From: Dermacentor variabilis
Taxonomy: Eukaryota; Arthropoda; Arachnida; Ixodida; Ixodidae
Assembly (NCBI RefSeq): GCF_050947875.1
Contig: NC_134570.1
Span: forward strand, 203,001,750-203,065,749
Direction: 5' to 3'
Length of the DNA stretch: 64,000 nucleotides
A program made the position numbers and the translations under genes. Positions 11,355 through 63,473 of the stretch are shown here, one piece after another (position 1 is the stretch's first letter; every line of letters begins with the position of its first letter). The notes under the pieces were generated by a model. It was not told where the DNA came from and did not search any database. It was given only the letters and a program-made list of their open reading frames with translations.

Positions 11355-11735
11355 TGTGTGTGTGTGCGTGCGTGTGTGTGTGTGTGTGTGTGTGCGTGCG
11401 TGCGTGTGTGTGTGTGTGCGCGCGCGCGCGCTCGGCTCGCTTTGTGTGTGTGTGTGCGCGTGCGCGCGCGTACATGCCGGTTTGTATGGGCCGGCGTGTT
11501 TGCGTGTGTCTAGTGCGTACGTGTTTTGTGAGCGTGTTTGTGTGTGCGCGCGTTTGCGCGCATGTTTCTGTGTGGGTCGCTGTGTGTGCGTGCACGTGTT
11601 AGCGTGTCTGCCGGCATGTATGTGTGCTTGTTCGTGTTTATCAATGTGCGCGTGCGCGTTTTTGGGTCTGCGCTTTGAGAGTGCGTATATTTGTGTGTGC
11701 GTGCGAGTGCGTTTTGTGTGCGTATGTATTGCATA
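11355..11735. repeat. TG/CG-rich low-complexity tract
   Basis: Degenerate TGTG/TGCG repeats with two purer (TG)n runs. Long cysteine/valine or histidine/threonine frames on both strands are artefacts of composition. Confidence 0.95.
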
Positions 11736-12081
11736 AGTTCGGTAGAGTTTTACTCGCAATAAAACTTCCAGTTTGTTGCAGCGAGTGTTCCCGCCTGAAA
11801 GCCGAGTTTGGTTTTAAGCCACCCTGGACAACTGCTGTATGAGGCGCCGTTTCGCGGGAGGACCAGTGGGAAGGCGTTAGGTATACGCTTCCTCCTTTTT
11901 CCTTCCTCTGCCCTGATGAATCCATATCCTTGATTGTTATTGTGAAAAGAACCTTACATCCAGAGCATAAATAAATAAATGAGTAAGAAATCTGGTAGTG
12001 TGTTTCGCCAGTACACTAATTCTGATCTTCAAAACGTGGATTTCCCATTAGCCTACATTTCCGCTGATGTAGACAACCGCA
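11736..12081. other. Unassigned, possible LINE tail
   Basis: An (ATAA)n run near 11968-11982 could be the 3' tail of a LINE. Its last 14 bases (12067-12080) are the upstream target duplication of the next SINE. Confidence 0.4.
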
Positions 12082-12312
12082 CCCGCCATGGTTGCTCAGT
12101 GGCTATGGTGTTGGTCTGCTGAGCACGAGGTCCCGGGATCGAATCCCGGCCACGGCGGCCGCATTTCGATGGGGCCGAAATGCGAAAACGCCCGTGTACT
12201 TAGATTTGGGTGCACGTTACAGAACCCCAGGTGGTCGAAATTTCCGGAGCCCTCCACTGCGGTGTGCCTCATAATCAAAAAGTGGTTTTGGCACGTTAAA
12301 CCCCATAATTTA
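12082..12312 (+). mobile_element. Ruka-like SINE, copy 3, with perfect target duplication
   Basis: Full-length: A-box-like GTTGCTCAGTGG, B-box-like GGGATCGAATCCC, body, and end CCCCATAATTTA. It is flanked by a perfect 14-bp direct repeat ATGTAGACAACCGC at 12067-12080 and 12313-12326. This defines the element ends and shows LINE-type insertion. Confidence 0.92.
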
Positions 12313-12326
12313 ATGTAGACAACCGC

Positions 12327-13418
12327 TGAAATTGTGAATGATGGGTTATTTGAGACGTTCTACGTATATAACAGTTGGCTTCAGGAGCTTTAATGAATTT
12401 CGAAAATTTGTGTTGTGCTTTAGAAGTATCATACAAGCTTTAGGTCTCAATTGACAATTTTATTTATTTATTAGTAAAAATACAGATAATTGCATGTGCG
12501 TAGTATTCATAAGGAGGTCCCATAGTCAAAGACTGTATCGTCAAAAACTGTATCTCTCTGGGTATTATATAATATGAAGACGCCAAATAAACCGACACAC
12601 ACAAGAGAACGGGAGAGGGCGCCTCCCGCTCTCTCTGGGTAGTTTGTATGCCCTTATATAGCTGTTGCCCATAGCCCTGTTGAAATTCGTAACTACAGTT
12701 TGGAGCACTGTGGAAGCTAGAAGGCTTGCCCTAGCTCTCGAAAGTGTTTAAGCTAGAAGCGTAGGTTGAGGAGTTTGGGGTTGGTCACACAAAGGCTTTT
12801 TTATGCCTTAGCAGTAGGAGTGTGAATTCGCTCCTCAAAAGAGAGTATGTGTGTAAAGTAAGCTACTTCGTTGGTGGTACTGTTTGCCAAGAATCGGCAA
12901 GAAAACACAATAATCAATTTAACTTGAAATATTAAACTATGCAAAGCATGCTGGCACAGTGGCGGCAGCAGCATATGAGCATACAAACATGCAGCTGCGT
13001 GACAATTTTAATGCATGACTGCGACATCTGGAAGGAGGCTTGCTTCTTTTTCAGTAAGCAGCACGAAGTCCATATTTTGGTTTTTCTCGCGCAAACCAAA
13101 CGAGGCTCATTGCCAATGATCTTGCCTTTTGTTCTAATAGCATTTGTTTATCTTGACCTTAAAGCGTCGTTTCTCGCAGGTCATGCATGTGGATAGCAGC
13201 AGTTTACCGATTCCCAGCCTTGGTGCCCTCCATCAAGAGCGAGCCACTTGCGTTTGCCTTCGGACATATGGTTGACGTCTTGGACGCAGTTGTGAAGAGA
13301 ATATTATAAGTAGATATAGATGTGTAGTGTAATATAATAAGTCAAGTTATAATTTAAAGCTCTGAGGCTCCTTGGCGGCCTAAGCTTGATATCATGTTCA
13401 GTTGTGTGTGGTTTATAC
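12327..13418. other. Unassigned stretch, possible LINE 3' tail on minus strand
   Basis: TTTTATTTATTTATTAG near 12460 reads as a (AATA)n LINE tail on the minus strand, possibly followed by 3' UTR up to about 12540. Nothing else recognised. Confidence 0.4.
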
Positions 13419-15553
13419 TGTCACGTGGTGGTGACGTTGAAGAACACAGTAGCAAATACTGTGAAAGGCAAAACTAACTTTTATTCGGCGAGCCTGTGCC
13501 CACAAAGACAGGCTGCACTTATAGCACAACGACAGCGGCGAACACGGTCGGCGATCGTCGCGATCGTCGAAAGTCTGATCAGCGGGTCAAGCGCGTCCGC
13601 TTTTATACAGCAGTCGTCGAATGTTCCAGACTAATCCTTCGGACCCGCGTGCCTTCCACAAAGTTCTACACCATTCGCGTCACGCGATGAAATCAGATAA
13701 CACAACGTTCGGCGACAACAGACCGCCGGATAGAAGCATCGATAACTTTCCAGAAGCTTCGGATACATGCAGGCGCGTCCCGCGCTGTGCGATTACATTT
13801 GTTAGGCGGCGAAACGTGGTCGCCCGATCAAGATAAGTACACGTGTCAATACCCCCCCCCCCTTAAAAAGCATCGGCCCGATGCTAGAAATATAATAGAG
13901 CGAAACACAAAAGGACACTTATTAAACATAAGTAACAAAACAACGAAAAGAAACAAAGTTCAAAGGTCAGTTACGCGAAGTCCCAAAGTTAAACGCTGGT
14001 AGTACAGCTTGAGTCGCACAACGAGGACAATTTCAGGTCGTGAGCGGCGCCGCATTGACAGCGAAATGCCGTCTGGCACGACCTCATAGTCCAGTGTGCC
14101 AATACGTCGGATGATCTTGTACGGTCCGAAATAGCGACGCAAAAGCTTCTCGCTCAGTCCTCGTCGGCGCAAAGGGGTCCAAACACGGTCACCGGGCTGG
14201 TACTCAACGAAGCGTCGTCGGAGGTTGTAGTGTCGGCTGTCGGTACGCTGCTGGTTCTTGATCCGCAGGCGGACGAGTTTTCGGGCTTCTTCGGCGCGCT
14301 GGAGAAAGGTCGCGACATTAAGAATATCTTCGTCGGTGACGTGCGACAGCATGGCGTCGAGCGTCATCGTCGGGTTCCTGCCGTAAACCAGCTTAAACGG
14401 CGTGATCTGTGTGTTGTTTATTGCACCGCCGTGTTGTAAGCAAATGTTACGTACGGCAGGACCGCGTCCGACGTCTTGTGCTCGACGTCGACGTACATTG
14501 CTAGCATATCGGCAAGGGTCTTGTTCAGGCGCTCCGTGAGACCATTCGTCCGCGGGTGATAGGCAGTTGTCCTCCTGTGGCTTGCATGGCTGTACTGCAG
14601 AATAGCTTGGGTGAGCTCTGCTGTAAACGCTGTTCCTCTGTCGGTGATGAGGACTGCTGGGGCATCGTGTCGCACAAGAATGTTCTCGACAAAAAATTTC
14701 GCCACTTCGGCTGCGCTGCCGTTCGGTAGAGCTTTAGTTTCAACAAAGCGGGTGAGATAGTCCGTCGCCACGACGATCCACTTATTTCCGGATGTTGACG
14801 CCGGAAACGGCCCCAACAAATCCTTCCCGATCTGCTGAAATGGTCGGCAAGGAGGTTTGATCGGCTGTAGTAATCCTGCTGGCCTTGTCGGTGGTGTCTT
14901 GCGTCACTGACAGTCTCGGCATGTCTTGACGTAACGAGCGACGTCGGCGGTCAGACGCGGCCGGTAATACCTTTCCTGTATCCTCGACAGCGTTCGGGAG
15001 AATCCGAGGTGCCCAGCGCTTGGATCGTCATGTAGGGCGTACAGTATTTCTGGACGCAGCGCTGACGGAACAAGAAGGTAGCTGGCGCGGACTGGTGAGA
15101 AGTTCTTCACGAGTAGGTTGTTTTGAAGCGTGAACGAAGACAATCCACGCTTAAATGTCCTAGGTACTACTTCGGTGTTCCCTTCTAAATACTCAACAAT
15201 ACCTCTGTAGCATCAGGGCTGAGCATCAGGACTTATAGCACAACGACAGCGGCGAACACGGTCGGCGATCGTCGAAAATCTGATCAGCGGGTCAAGCGCG
15301 TCCGCTTTTATACAGCAGTCGTCGAATGTTCCAGACTAATCGTTCGGACCCGCGTGCCTTCCACAAAGTTCTACACCATTCGCGTCACGCGATGAAATCA
15401 GATAACACAACGTTCGGCGACAACAGACCGCCGGATAGAAGCATCGATAACTTTCCAGAAACTTCGGATACATGCAGGCGCGTCCCGCGCTGTGCGATTA
15501 CATTTGTTAGGCGGCGAAACGTGGTCGCCCGATAAAGATAAGTACGCGTGTCA
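13419..15553 (-). mobile_element. Internally deleted Ty3/Gypsy LTR retrotransposon
   Basis: Minus-strand element. The 3' LTR is 13419-13848 (430 bp; TGACACGTG start, TATAAAAG, AATAAA, TGACA end). A G-rich polypurine tract lies just inside at 13849-13867. The 5' LTR remnant is 15232-15553 and lacks its U5 end. Only integrase and a little flanking sequence remain between them; gag, protease, RT and RNase H are deleted. The two LTRs are nearly identical by eye, so the insertion is probably recent. Confidence 0.85.
13960..15143 (-). pseudogene. Gypsy integrase, broken
   Basis: Inserts retrotransposon cDNA into the genome. Three open pieces, read right to left. First is the HHCC zinc domain (HDDPSAGHLGFSRT...CRDCQ). 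Second is the catalytic core with all three acidic residues (VVATDYLTRF, VLITDRGTAF, GLTERLNKTL). Third is a C-terminal part with YQPGDRVW and YFGPYKIIRRIG. A stop separates the zinc domain from the core, and a frameshift near 14.4 kb separates core from C-terminus. Confidence 0.85.
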
Positions 15554-16761
15554 ATATATTGCCCATGGTACAGTGCATAGAGCAGGTATGACTGCTGATC
15601 CAAAGTGCACGCTTGCATTTTCTTGATGGCCTTTCATAATAAGGATTTTCTTTATGCTAGAATATTCACGGGATGGGGCATTGCAGCATCATATTCTTCA
15701 TTGTGCATTCAGTGATAATTTCGTATAATCTTCCTGCTACCAATTTATTTGCAGGAATGGAATATTTGTTTACTGTCTGCAACGAGCTTTTTATTTGCTC
15801 GTTGTATTACACTGTTCTACGTTTAATTTACTCCCACATAAATCTCAGAACCTTAAACGTTGAGCTGTTCTCATTTTGAATACAATATAAAAAATGCGCC
15901 GGATTGCTATCTAGAGCGCAAGGAAGTTGAAAAACTTACAGGAAACCAGGACCTCTTGTGGGCCTTAAAAAACGTTTCAGTAGGCAATGCACCTATTGTG
16001 CTGAGCTAGCTGCTCACGAAATGTGCAAGCATATTTCATTTCGCACAGTTTTGCTGTAAATAACAGGCCTATCATTGTCTCTAAACACAACCTTTCCTTA
16101 TTTGCATCATGAAAATCTGTCTCGTGCTTAATTTGGGACAAGTCTTGAAAAATGAATGTTTCATGATTTTGAAACCACGAAGTACTGGTTGGGGCTAGAC
16201 AGTTTTAAGACAACATGACCATGTTGAACCTAGCCATTACTACATGAGAAAAAAAAACATGCATAGGAGCACTCATTCAATCCAATGCAATGCTTGCGGT
16301 CATTTTCAACGTGACAAAATGTACTTTTAAGCGAGAGAGGGCGGGTAGCCCATTTACCACCATTTCGACTCATGCGGGTAGTGGCAACACAGGATGAGAA
16401 GTGGTTGTGGCTCTGCGGTTCATTGAATATGTGAACAGTTATATACAACCCCCCTCCCCCCAGTGAGGGGTAGCTGTGCAATATGTTTCGGGCGCCAAAT
16501 ATGATTGTTTTAGGAGACAAGAAATTTCAGGCCATAATTGAGAGGCTACAGAAACAAGGACCATGTAAATAGCTGCAGACCAACATAAACAGTGTAGGAG
16601 GGACGTCACAGGTCAAAGTGTGAAGTAGAAATTGGGACCATGAGGAAGGATCATAAGTTTAAATAAGGGAATACTACTTGTCAGAGTATTGCCGAGCTAA
16701 TCCATTGAAAGAAGGGGGCGTGCTCTAAGAAAAATAGTTGACAACACATGCTAAATTTGCG
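15554..16761. other. AT-rich unassigned stretch
   Basis: No gene recognised. A poly(C) run occurs at about 16450-16460. Its composition resembles 19.6-21.7 kb, on the other side of the RTE LINE. Confidence 0.5.
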
Positions 16762-19645
16762 ACGCAGCAGAGGGTGCTAAGAATCACTGGCTCCGGACAG
16801 GCCGCCATTGGAATATGAACCTGGCAACGTTTAACGCTAGAACGTTATCTAGTGAGGCGAGTCTAGCAGTGCTATTGGAAGAATTAGAGGGCAGTAAATG
16901 GGATAGAATAGGGCTCAGTGAAGTTAGGAGGCCAAAAGAGGCATATACAGTGCTAAAAAGCGGGCACGTCCTGTGCTACCGGGCTTAGCGGAGAGAAGAG
17001 AACTAGGCGTCGGATTCCTGATTAATAAGAATATAGCTGGTAACATACAAGAATTCTATAGCATTAACGAGAGGGTGGCAGGTCTTGTTGTGAAACTTAA
17101 TAAGAGGTACAAAATGAAGATTGTACAGGTCTACGCCCCTACATCCAGTCATGATGACCAGGAAGTCGAAAGATTCTATGAAGACGTGGAATCGGCGATG
17201 GGTAGAGTGAAAACTAAATACACTATACTAATGGGCGATTTTAATGCCAAGGTAGGCAAGAAGCAGGCTGCAGACAAGGCAGTGGGGGAATATGGCATAG
17301 GCACTAGGAATATCAGGGGAGAGTTATTAGTAGAGTTTGCGGAACAGAATAATATGAGGATAATGAATACCTTCTTCCGCAAGCGGGATAGCCGAAAGTG
17401 GACGTGGAGGAGCCCGAACGGCGAGACTAGAAATGAAATAGACTTCATACTCTGCGCTAACCCTGGCATCATACAAGATGTGGACGTGCTCGGCAAGGTG
17501 CGCTGCAGTGACCACAGGATGGTAAGAACTCGAATTAGCCTAGACCTGAGAAGGGAACGGAAGAAACTGGTACATAAGAAGCCGATCAATGAGTTAGCGG
17601 TAAGAGGGAAAATAGAGGAATTCCAGATCAAGCTACAGAACAGGTATTCGGCTTTAACTCAGGAAGAGGACCTTAGTGTTGAAGCAATGAATGACAATCT
17701 TGTGGGCATCATTAAGGAGTGTGCAATGGAAGTCAGTGGTAACTCCGTTAGGCAGGATACCAGTAAACTATCGCAGGAGACGAAAGATCTGATCAAGAAA
17801 CGCCAATGTATGAAAGCCTATAACCCTACAGCTAGAATAGAACTGGCAGAACTTTCGAAGTTAATCAACAAGCGTAAGACAGCAGACACAAGGAAGTATA
17901 ATATGGATAGAATTGAACATGCTCTCAGGAACGGAGGAAGCCTAAAAACAGTGAAGAAGAAACTAGGAATTGGCAAGAATCAGATGTATGCGTTAAGAGA
18001 CAAAACCGGCAATATCATTACTAATATGGATGAGATAGTTCAAGTGGCTGAGGAGTTCTATAGAGATTTATACAGTACCAGTGGCACCCACGACGATAAT
18101 GGAAGAGAAAATAGTCTAGAGGAACTCGAAATCCGACAGGTAACGCTGGAAGAAGTAAAGAAAGCCTTGGGAGATATGCAAAGAGGGAAGGCAGCTGGGG
18201 AGGATCAGATAACAGCAGATTTGTTGAAGGATGGTGGGCAGATTGTTCTAGAGAAACTGGCCACCCTGTATACGCAATGCCTCATGACGTCGAGCGTACC
18301 GGAATCTTGGAAAAACGCTAACATAATCCTAATCCATAAGAAAGGGGACGCCAAAGACTTGAAAAATTATAGACCGATCAGCTTACTGTCCGTTGCCTAC
18401 AAACTATTTACTAAGGTAATCGCAAATAGAATCAGGAACACCTTAGACTTCTGCCAAGCAAAGGACCAGGCAGGATTCCGTAAAGGCTACTCAACAATAG
18501 ATCATATTCACACTATCAATCAGGTGATAGAGAAATGTGCGGAATATAACCAACCCTTATATATAGCTTTCATTGATTACGAGAAAGCATTTGATTCTGT
18601 CCAAACCTCAGCAGTCATGGAGGCATTACGGAATCAGGGTGTTGACGAGCCGTATGTAAAAATACTGAAAGATATCTATAGCGGCTCCACAGCCACCATA
18701 GTCCTCCATAAAGAAAGCAACAAAATCCCAATAAAGAAAGGCGTCAGGCAGGGAGATACGATCTCTCCAATGCTATTCACAGCATGTTTACAGGAGGTGT
18801 TCAGAGACCTGGATTGGGAAGAAATGGGGATAAAAGTTAATGGAGAATACCTTAGTAACTTGCGATTTTCTGATGATATTGCCTTACTTAGTAACTCAGG
18901 GGACCAACTGCAATGCATGCTCACTGATCTGGAGAGGCAAAGCAGAAGAGTGGGTCTAAAAATTAATCTGCAGAAAACTAAAGTAATGTTTAACAGTCTC
19001 GGAAGAGAACAGCAATTTACAATAGGCAGCGAGGCACTGGAAGTCGTAAGGGAATACATCTACTTAGGGCAGGTAGTGACTGCGGATCCGGATCATGAGA
19101 CGGAAATAATCAGAAGAATAAGAATGGGCTGGGCTGCGTTTGGCAGGCATTCTCAGATCATGAACAGCAAGTTGCCATTATCCCTCAAGAGAAAAGTGCA
19201 TAATAGCTGTGTCTTACCAGTACTCACCTACGGGGCAGAAACATGGAGGCTTACGAAAAGGGTTCTACTCAAATTGAGGACGACGCAACGAGCTATGGAA
19301 AGAAGAATGATAGGTGTAACGTTAAGGGATAAGAAAAGAGCAGATTGGGTGAGGGAACAAACGCGAGTTAATGACATCTTAGTTGAAATCAAGAAAAAGA
19401 AATGGGCATGGGCAGGACATGTAATGAGGAGGGAAGATAACCGATGGTCATTAAGGATTACGGACTGGATTCCAAGGGAAGGGAAGCGTAGCAGGGGGCG
19501 GCGAAAGTTAGGTGGGCGGATGAGATTAAGAAGTTTGCAGGGACGGCATGGCCACAATTAGTACATGACCGGGGCTGTTGGAGAAATATGGGAGAGGCCT
19601 TTGCCCTGCAGTGGGCGTAGCGAGGCTGATGATGATGATGATGAT
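16762..19645 (+). mobile_element. RTE-type LINE, copy 1
   Basis: 5'-truncated near 16762, where similarity to copy 2 starts, and ending in CTGATGATGATGATG at 19625-19645. Short tandem-repeat 3' tails are typical of RTE-clade LINEs. It is close to copy 2 at 51.2-54.3 kb along its whole length. Confidence 0.9.
16815..19616 (+). pseudogene. RTE endonuclease/reverse transcriptase, broken
   Basis: A single-ORF polyprotein: APE-type endonuclease, then reverse transcriptase, then a C-terminal segment (WAWAGHVMRR). Compared with copy 2, one G is missing near 16980, shifting the first 55 or so codons out of frame with the long open frame (16973-19561). A second one-base loss near 19510 truncates the C-terminus. 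Endonuclease motifs YAPT, GDFNA, IDFIL and SDHRMV are present. RT motif A (FIDYEKAFD) is intact, but the catalytic box reads FSDD instead of FADD. Confidence 0.9.
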
Positions 19646-22019
19646 GCTAAATTTTCCAGGAAAGTATGCCAAATTGCCAATTATTACTAAATTAGGAAGT
19701 AAGACATACACAATAGATTTTAGGATACAGAAAGGGCCTAATAAACTGCGTTGGAGATCGTTGGGCTGGATGCATGTATTGCAGGGCAAATGAGAATGCC
19801 AGCGGGGTTTCCTCATTTTCATTTTGTGTGCACTCTCTTTAAAACAGTACTCTTTGTCTCCTAGTGTAATAATGTTCTGTAAACACAATTATTTTTTCAT
19901 GCCTTGTGTATCTCAGTCTCAACACGCCATATCCCAAAAGTTTGTCAGCTGCTCTGCTTATAAAGTGTAATGCACAGATATATTCCAGATTTCATATTGT
20001 CAGTGTTTATACTAACGTCACATACACGCTCTTGGACAAATGTCTGCTGTTGAGAGATGTCGTTGGTAGGGTCTATAAATTTTATTCTCTTATTTTCTAT
20101 GGTGAAAAGGCTATTGTCAATTTATTTGCTTTTGCTATTGTATGTGCCATGTTGTATTCACAATGAAATAGTGGTTTAGTCTTCACGGCAACGTGTAATT
20201 CCTAAATTTGCAAAATAGAAATTTCTCCTAGCTTTCACTTGTCTTGCCCAGTTACCTAGGTTGTGCAATGTGCCCTGTGCCATAATTAAGATTGTTGCCT
20301 TATGAAATATTGTGCACTGTACATGTGTAATTGCACAAACTGAACTCTCATGATTCCCTTCTTATTTTGCTAATGCAGGATGCAAAATTGCAGCATAGCC
20401 ATGCGCTGCATTTATTGGTCAAGATGCTCAGAGAATGGAGTCCCAGCACCTCGTGGTTAAACGTCAACAGTATTTTTTTGAAAGCTAAATGCCACTTGCT
20501 GCATAACTTGCATTTTTGCAGCTGAAATGTGTACCATATCTTTTCTAATTTTGAATCAATGAATATACACTGTTCAGTATACTTATACTGTTTGATACAA
20601 CCATTTCTTGCTGGCAAATGCTAACAGTGTGATATTTAACTTGAACTTATGCATGACTGCTTTGCCAGTGTTTTTAGTAACCAGAGTATGGCTGATTTAA
20701 TAAACCATATTGGCTCATTTGCATACTCATATCCTACAGCAAGCCCTAATCTTACATTACCTCATTAAAGTGCAAATAACATTGAAATTTACAATGTATT
20801 TTAAAACACTCCACCTTTTGTGCTCAGCAAAACAGTTTAATCAACAGTGGCTTCTTTTTATCAGACCTCCATTGATACTGCATTTTGCACCCTAACAGTA
20901 GTAAATGTGGCATATTCTGTCTTTTGTTTTATATTAAGAAAAGAACGCATTTTCAAACTACATAGTGTATAACAGGCCAGTGCCTTCGGTTTACCATACA
21001 GAAATTGAAAGAAACCGGCTTTGCAATTAGAAAATCTGCTACACAGCACTTTTAGCCCAGAGAACTCTCGTTTCACTAAAGAAAGAAACCGATTGAGGCA
21101 CTAAAAACTTCTACATATTTTTTGTGCTCAAGTAATCGTGTTGGAAAGAGAAAAAGAGCGATAATGCTCTTGGCTTAAACCTTATTTAAAGCAAGTCGAT
21201 GCTTGGAAAATATTGTTTCAATCTCAACAATGTTGGCCAGTTATGTCTTACATCGACTTTCCAAACTTTTCATAATGCTTTGCCATGACATTGGTGTACA
21301 AAATAACAAGTGTATTTCTTCTATGTTTGCTCGGCATCACATTTACTTCCCTAATTGACCTTTGCAATATCCTTGTTTTAAGGCATGAAAACTTGAATTT
21401 TCGTTCATTGGAGCTTAATAGTGAAAATTTATGACTTTATGGGGCCCAAAACAATGAGGTCAAGTCAGGCTCTTTCAGTGCTGCTATACATAGTTTCTTC
21501 TCTATAATAAGCACAGATGTGATCATTACGTATAATTCAATTACGTTTGTCAGAAATGTACATTTTCTTGTACTTAACCATGTGTTTGGTGATTGTGCAT
21601 GTTTAGATTTCATGTGATTTATGTATATCTTGTACTCTGTATTGTAGCATGCAATAAATACATTTATATTTTTTGTGAAAATGCAGCATGCCTTACCAGT
21701 CTGTGTTGCATGTTATACGGATCTGGAAATCGTGATAAGAGTAGGCGTTGATATACATGCTCAAAAGTGTCAAATTTGCTGGGCTGTATTTGTGCAGCGA
21801 AGACAGGTTTTGCAATATACACCATGAATTACTAGTTAATGTGATCCACACGTATAGCTGTTGCGTATGCCCATCGAAGCTTCAAGGCCGGCTGTTGGAC
21901 GGTGCGTTTGGTAGCCGAACTTGAATTTTCTGGCACACACGAGAATTACGCGTGGATCGCTGTACATAATAGTAATTGAAGGCGTGTACTGCCGAACCTG
22001 CCTTCCATGCACACCATAA
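19646..22019. other. AT-rich stretch without recognisable gene
   Basis: T-rich on the plus strand, with an AATAAA near 21653. It could be the 3' UTR or flank of an unrecognised element or gene, but no coding signal was seen on either strand. Confidence 0.4.
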
Positions 22020-22235
22020 ATAAAAGAGTACACCCTTCCAACACCCACATAGATGGGTGTTAATGTGGGCTAGCACCCTTACACGCTAAATTTATTTTGT
22101 TGGACACCCTTCCTCTAGCGTGAGATAATTGCACCCCAACTGTAGGGTGTAGGCAACGGCACCCTTAGGGTGTTCGTCTGGCGACAAACTAATTTACACC
22201 CTTAAGGGTATTAAAATGTTTAGTGTGTGATGCAT
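22020..22235 (-). repeat. ACACCC-motif dispersed repeat, copy B
   Basis: Reverse orientation relative to 4741-4945. On the minus strand it starts CACACACTAAACATTTTAAT and carries at least six AAGGGTGT/ACACCCTT-type motifs spaced 20-40 bases apart. No coding capacity. Confidence 0.6.
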
Positions 22236-22503
22236 TAAGGTATGAGACCGGAGGAGTCAAACTTCTTGCAAGACATAACGAGCCGCACTGTGAAGGAGAC
22301 TATGGCGCTGTAGGTCGACCTGCTCAAGAACGTATGCGCGCACCTCGCGCACTACTTAACGGCTATTTCGTTTTTTTTTCTCGTTTCTCCATGCATACTC
22401 AGCCATTTTATCTTTGCTTGAGCCATGAGCTTCAACTATGAGCCATTCTTGATGGTGATATTTTTCGCTTCAACGGGCTAGACGCCGTTTTTATTTTCTG
22501 CGT

Positions 22504-22915
22504 ATGAGCCACTGCAACGAGCCTCTTAAGGCTCGTTGCAATGACTTAATAAAGCACAAAGCATCCTACATATACAGTATAACCGTAGTAGTTTATGAAA
22601 TCCTGCTGACATGCGGCGAAGTCTACCTAAGGCAGACGGGATCATGCTTTAAGGAGCGCCTCGGTGAGCATAAGCGCTTTTTAAGACAAAAAGGCATCTT
22701 TCTCTTTGCTGCGAAGCCTTCTCGAAGAAACCATGTCACGCCTGTGAGCCAAGATCAAACGAATTCAAAGTACTACTGAAGAGTCGCGATAAAGCAGCTC
22801 GAGAGCCTACAGAAGCATATTATACTCAGAAAAAAGGACATATGTGCATCTGTGACAGATCGGTGGTTCTACGCTGGAGTTAAGATGCACTCTCTAGATT
22901 CTTGTCCTTAAACAA
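22504..22915 (+). pseudogene. Penelope-like retroelement, GIY-YIG C-terminus
   Basis: Encodes VVYEILLTCGEVYLRQTGSC and KERLGEHKRFL, matching the GIY-YIG endonuclease that ends Penelope-like element proteins. After a frameshift and stops, RDKAAREPTEAYYTQKKG and CICDRSVVL follow, also typical of the Penelope C-terminus. The YIG core reads YLR, so the nuclease is dead. The reverse transcriptase part is missing. Confidence 0.75.
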
Positions 22916-23822
22916 GCGTTGATTTGAGTGGGTGCCTTTGTGCGTGACTAAAGACACATGTATGTAAGTGCCTATCATCAAGTAAATATTGTTCAAAGTA
23001 CAGCGCTCGTCCCGTCCTCTTGCTTCGTCCATGTTTTATGTTGCTCTTACTTGTATTTACAGCATATACACCAACAAGCCCCGCTACAAGTACTGCAGAA
23101 AGAATTTGGCTGTCACTGGTCCTCTCAGATTTCAAAGCGCGTAGTAATCCGTGCTTTAAATTGTTGACGAGCGGGCCATGCCGTGTGAGAAAGGCGTCGT
23201 ATTGTGCGAAACGCGGTGCCGAACGAGAGCGTCGGTGGCAACCAATGTGAGACGTCAAAGCCGGGCGTGTCGCTGTTTACCGCCTTGGAAGCAGCGTGTC
23301 CTTGTAGTCCAGCTGGATCTTCAGCAGAGCTTCGGGGCTCCATAGATATTTACGGATACTTCAGAGGCATAAGAATGCTTAAACTGGCTTAGTTGCTCAT
23401 GTTCGATGGTTTAGGCATAAAATATTTAGTCAAGATATAGCTCGTTGCCAACCGAAACCTACATCGGCATTTTGTAAAAACGATGTTTCAGTATTTTCAT
23501 AAGTGCTGGCGGTGGAACAACTTTCTATATCACATGTATACAGAAGCACGCGCAATGTTGGCAGCTTTGTAATGCTGGATAACGTTCTGTAGCTTTTTTT
23601 AGGGTTCTCATTCTTTTAGATTGAACGTAGTTACTCTGCGCTAATCATATACAGTAAACGTAATCTACCTTGAACTTAGATAAAAGCCGAAACTAGAACT
23701 CAATGCGAAACAGTCACTCCCGGAAGTAGAGATGCTGAGCAGTGCAATAATTCTGATACTACACTAGCGCGGATGTTTAAGACACAAAAAAGAAGACTAA
23801 AATTGCGCATGTGCATACTCAC
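22916..23822. other. Unassigned stretch downstream of FAS exon F
   Basis: Presumed FAS intron. The next FAS exon was searched for by eye on the minus strand and not found. Confidence 0.5.

Positions 23823-63473
<39,651 letters not shown>

Noticed and set aside
22908..23258. Candidate next FAS exon or small gene on the minus strand
   Set aside because: No similarity to the FAS pseudo-methyltransferase region and low-quality composition.
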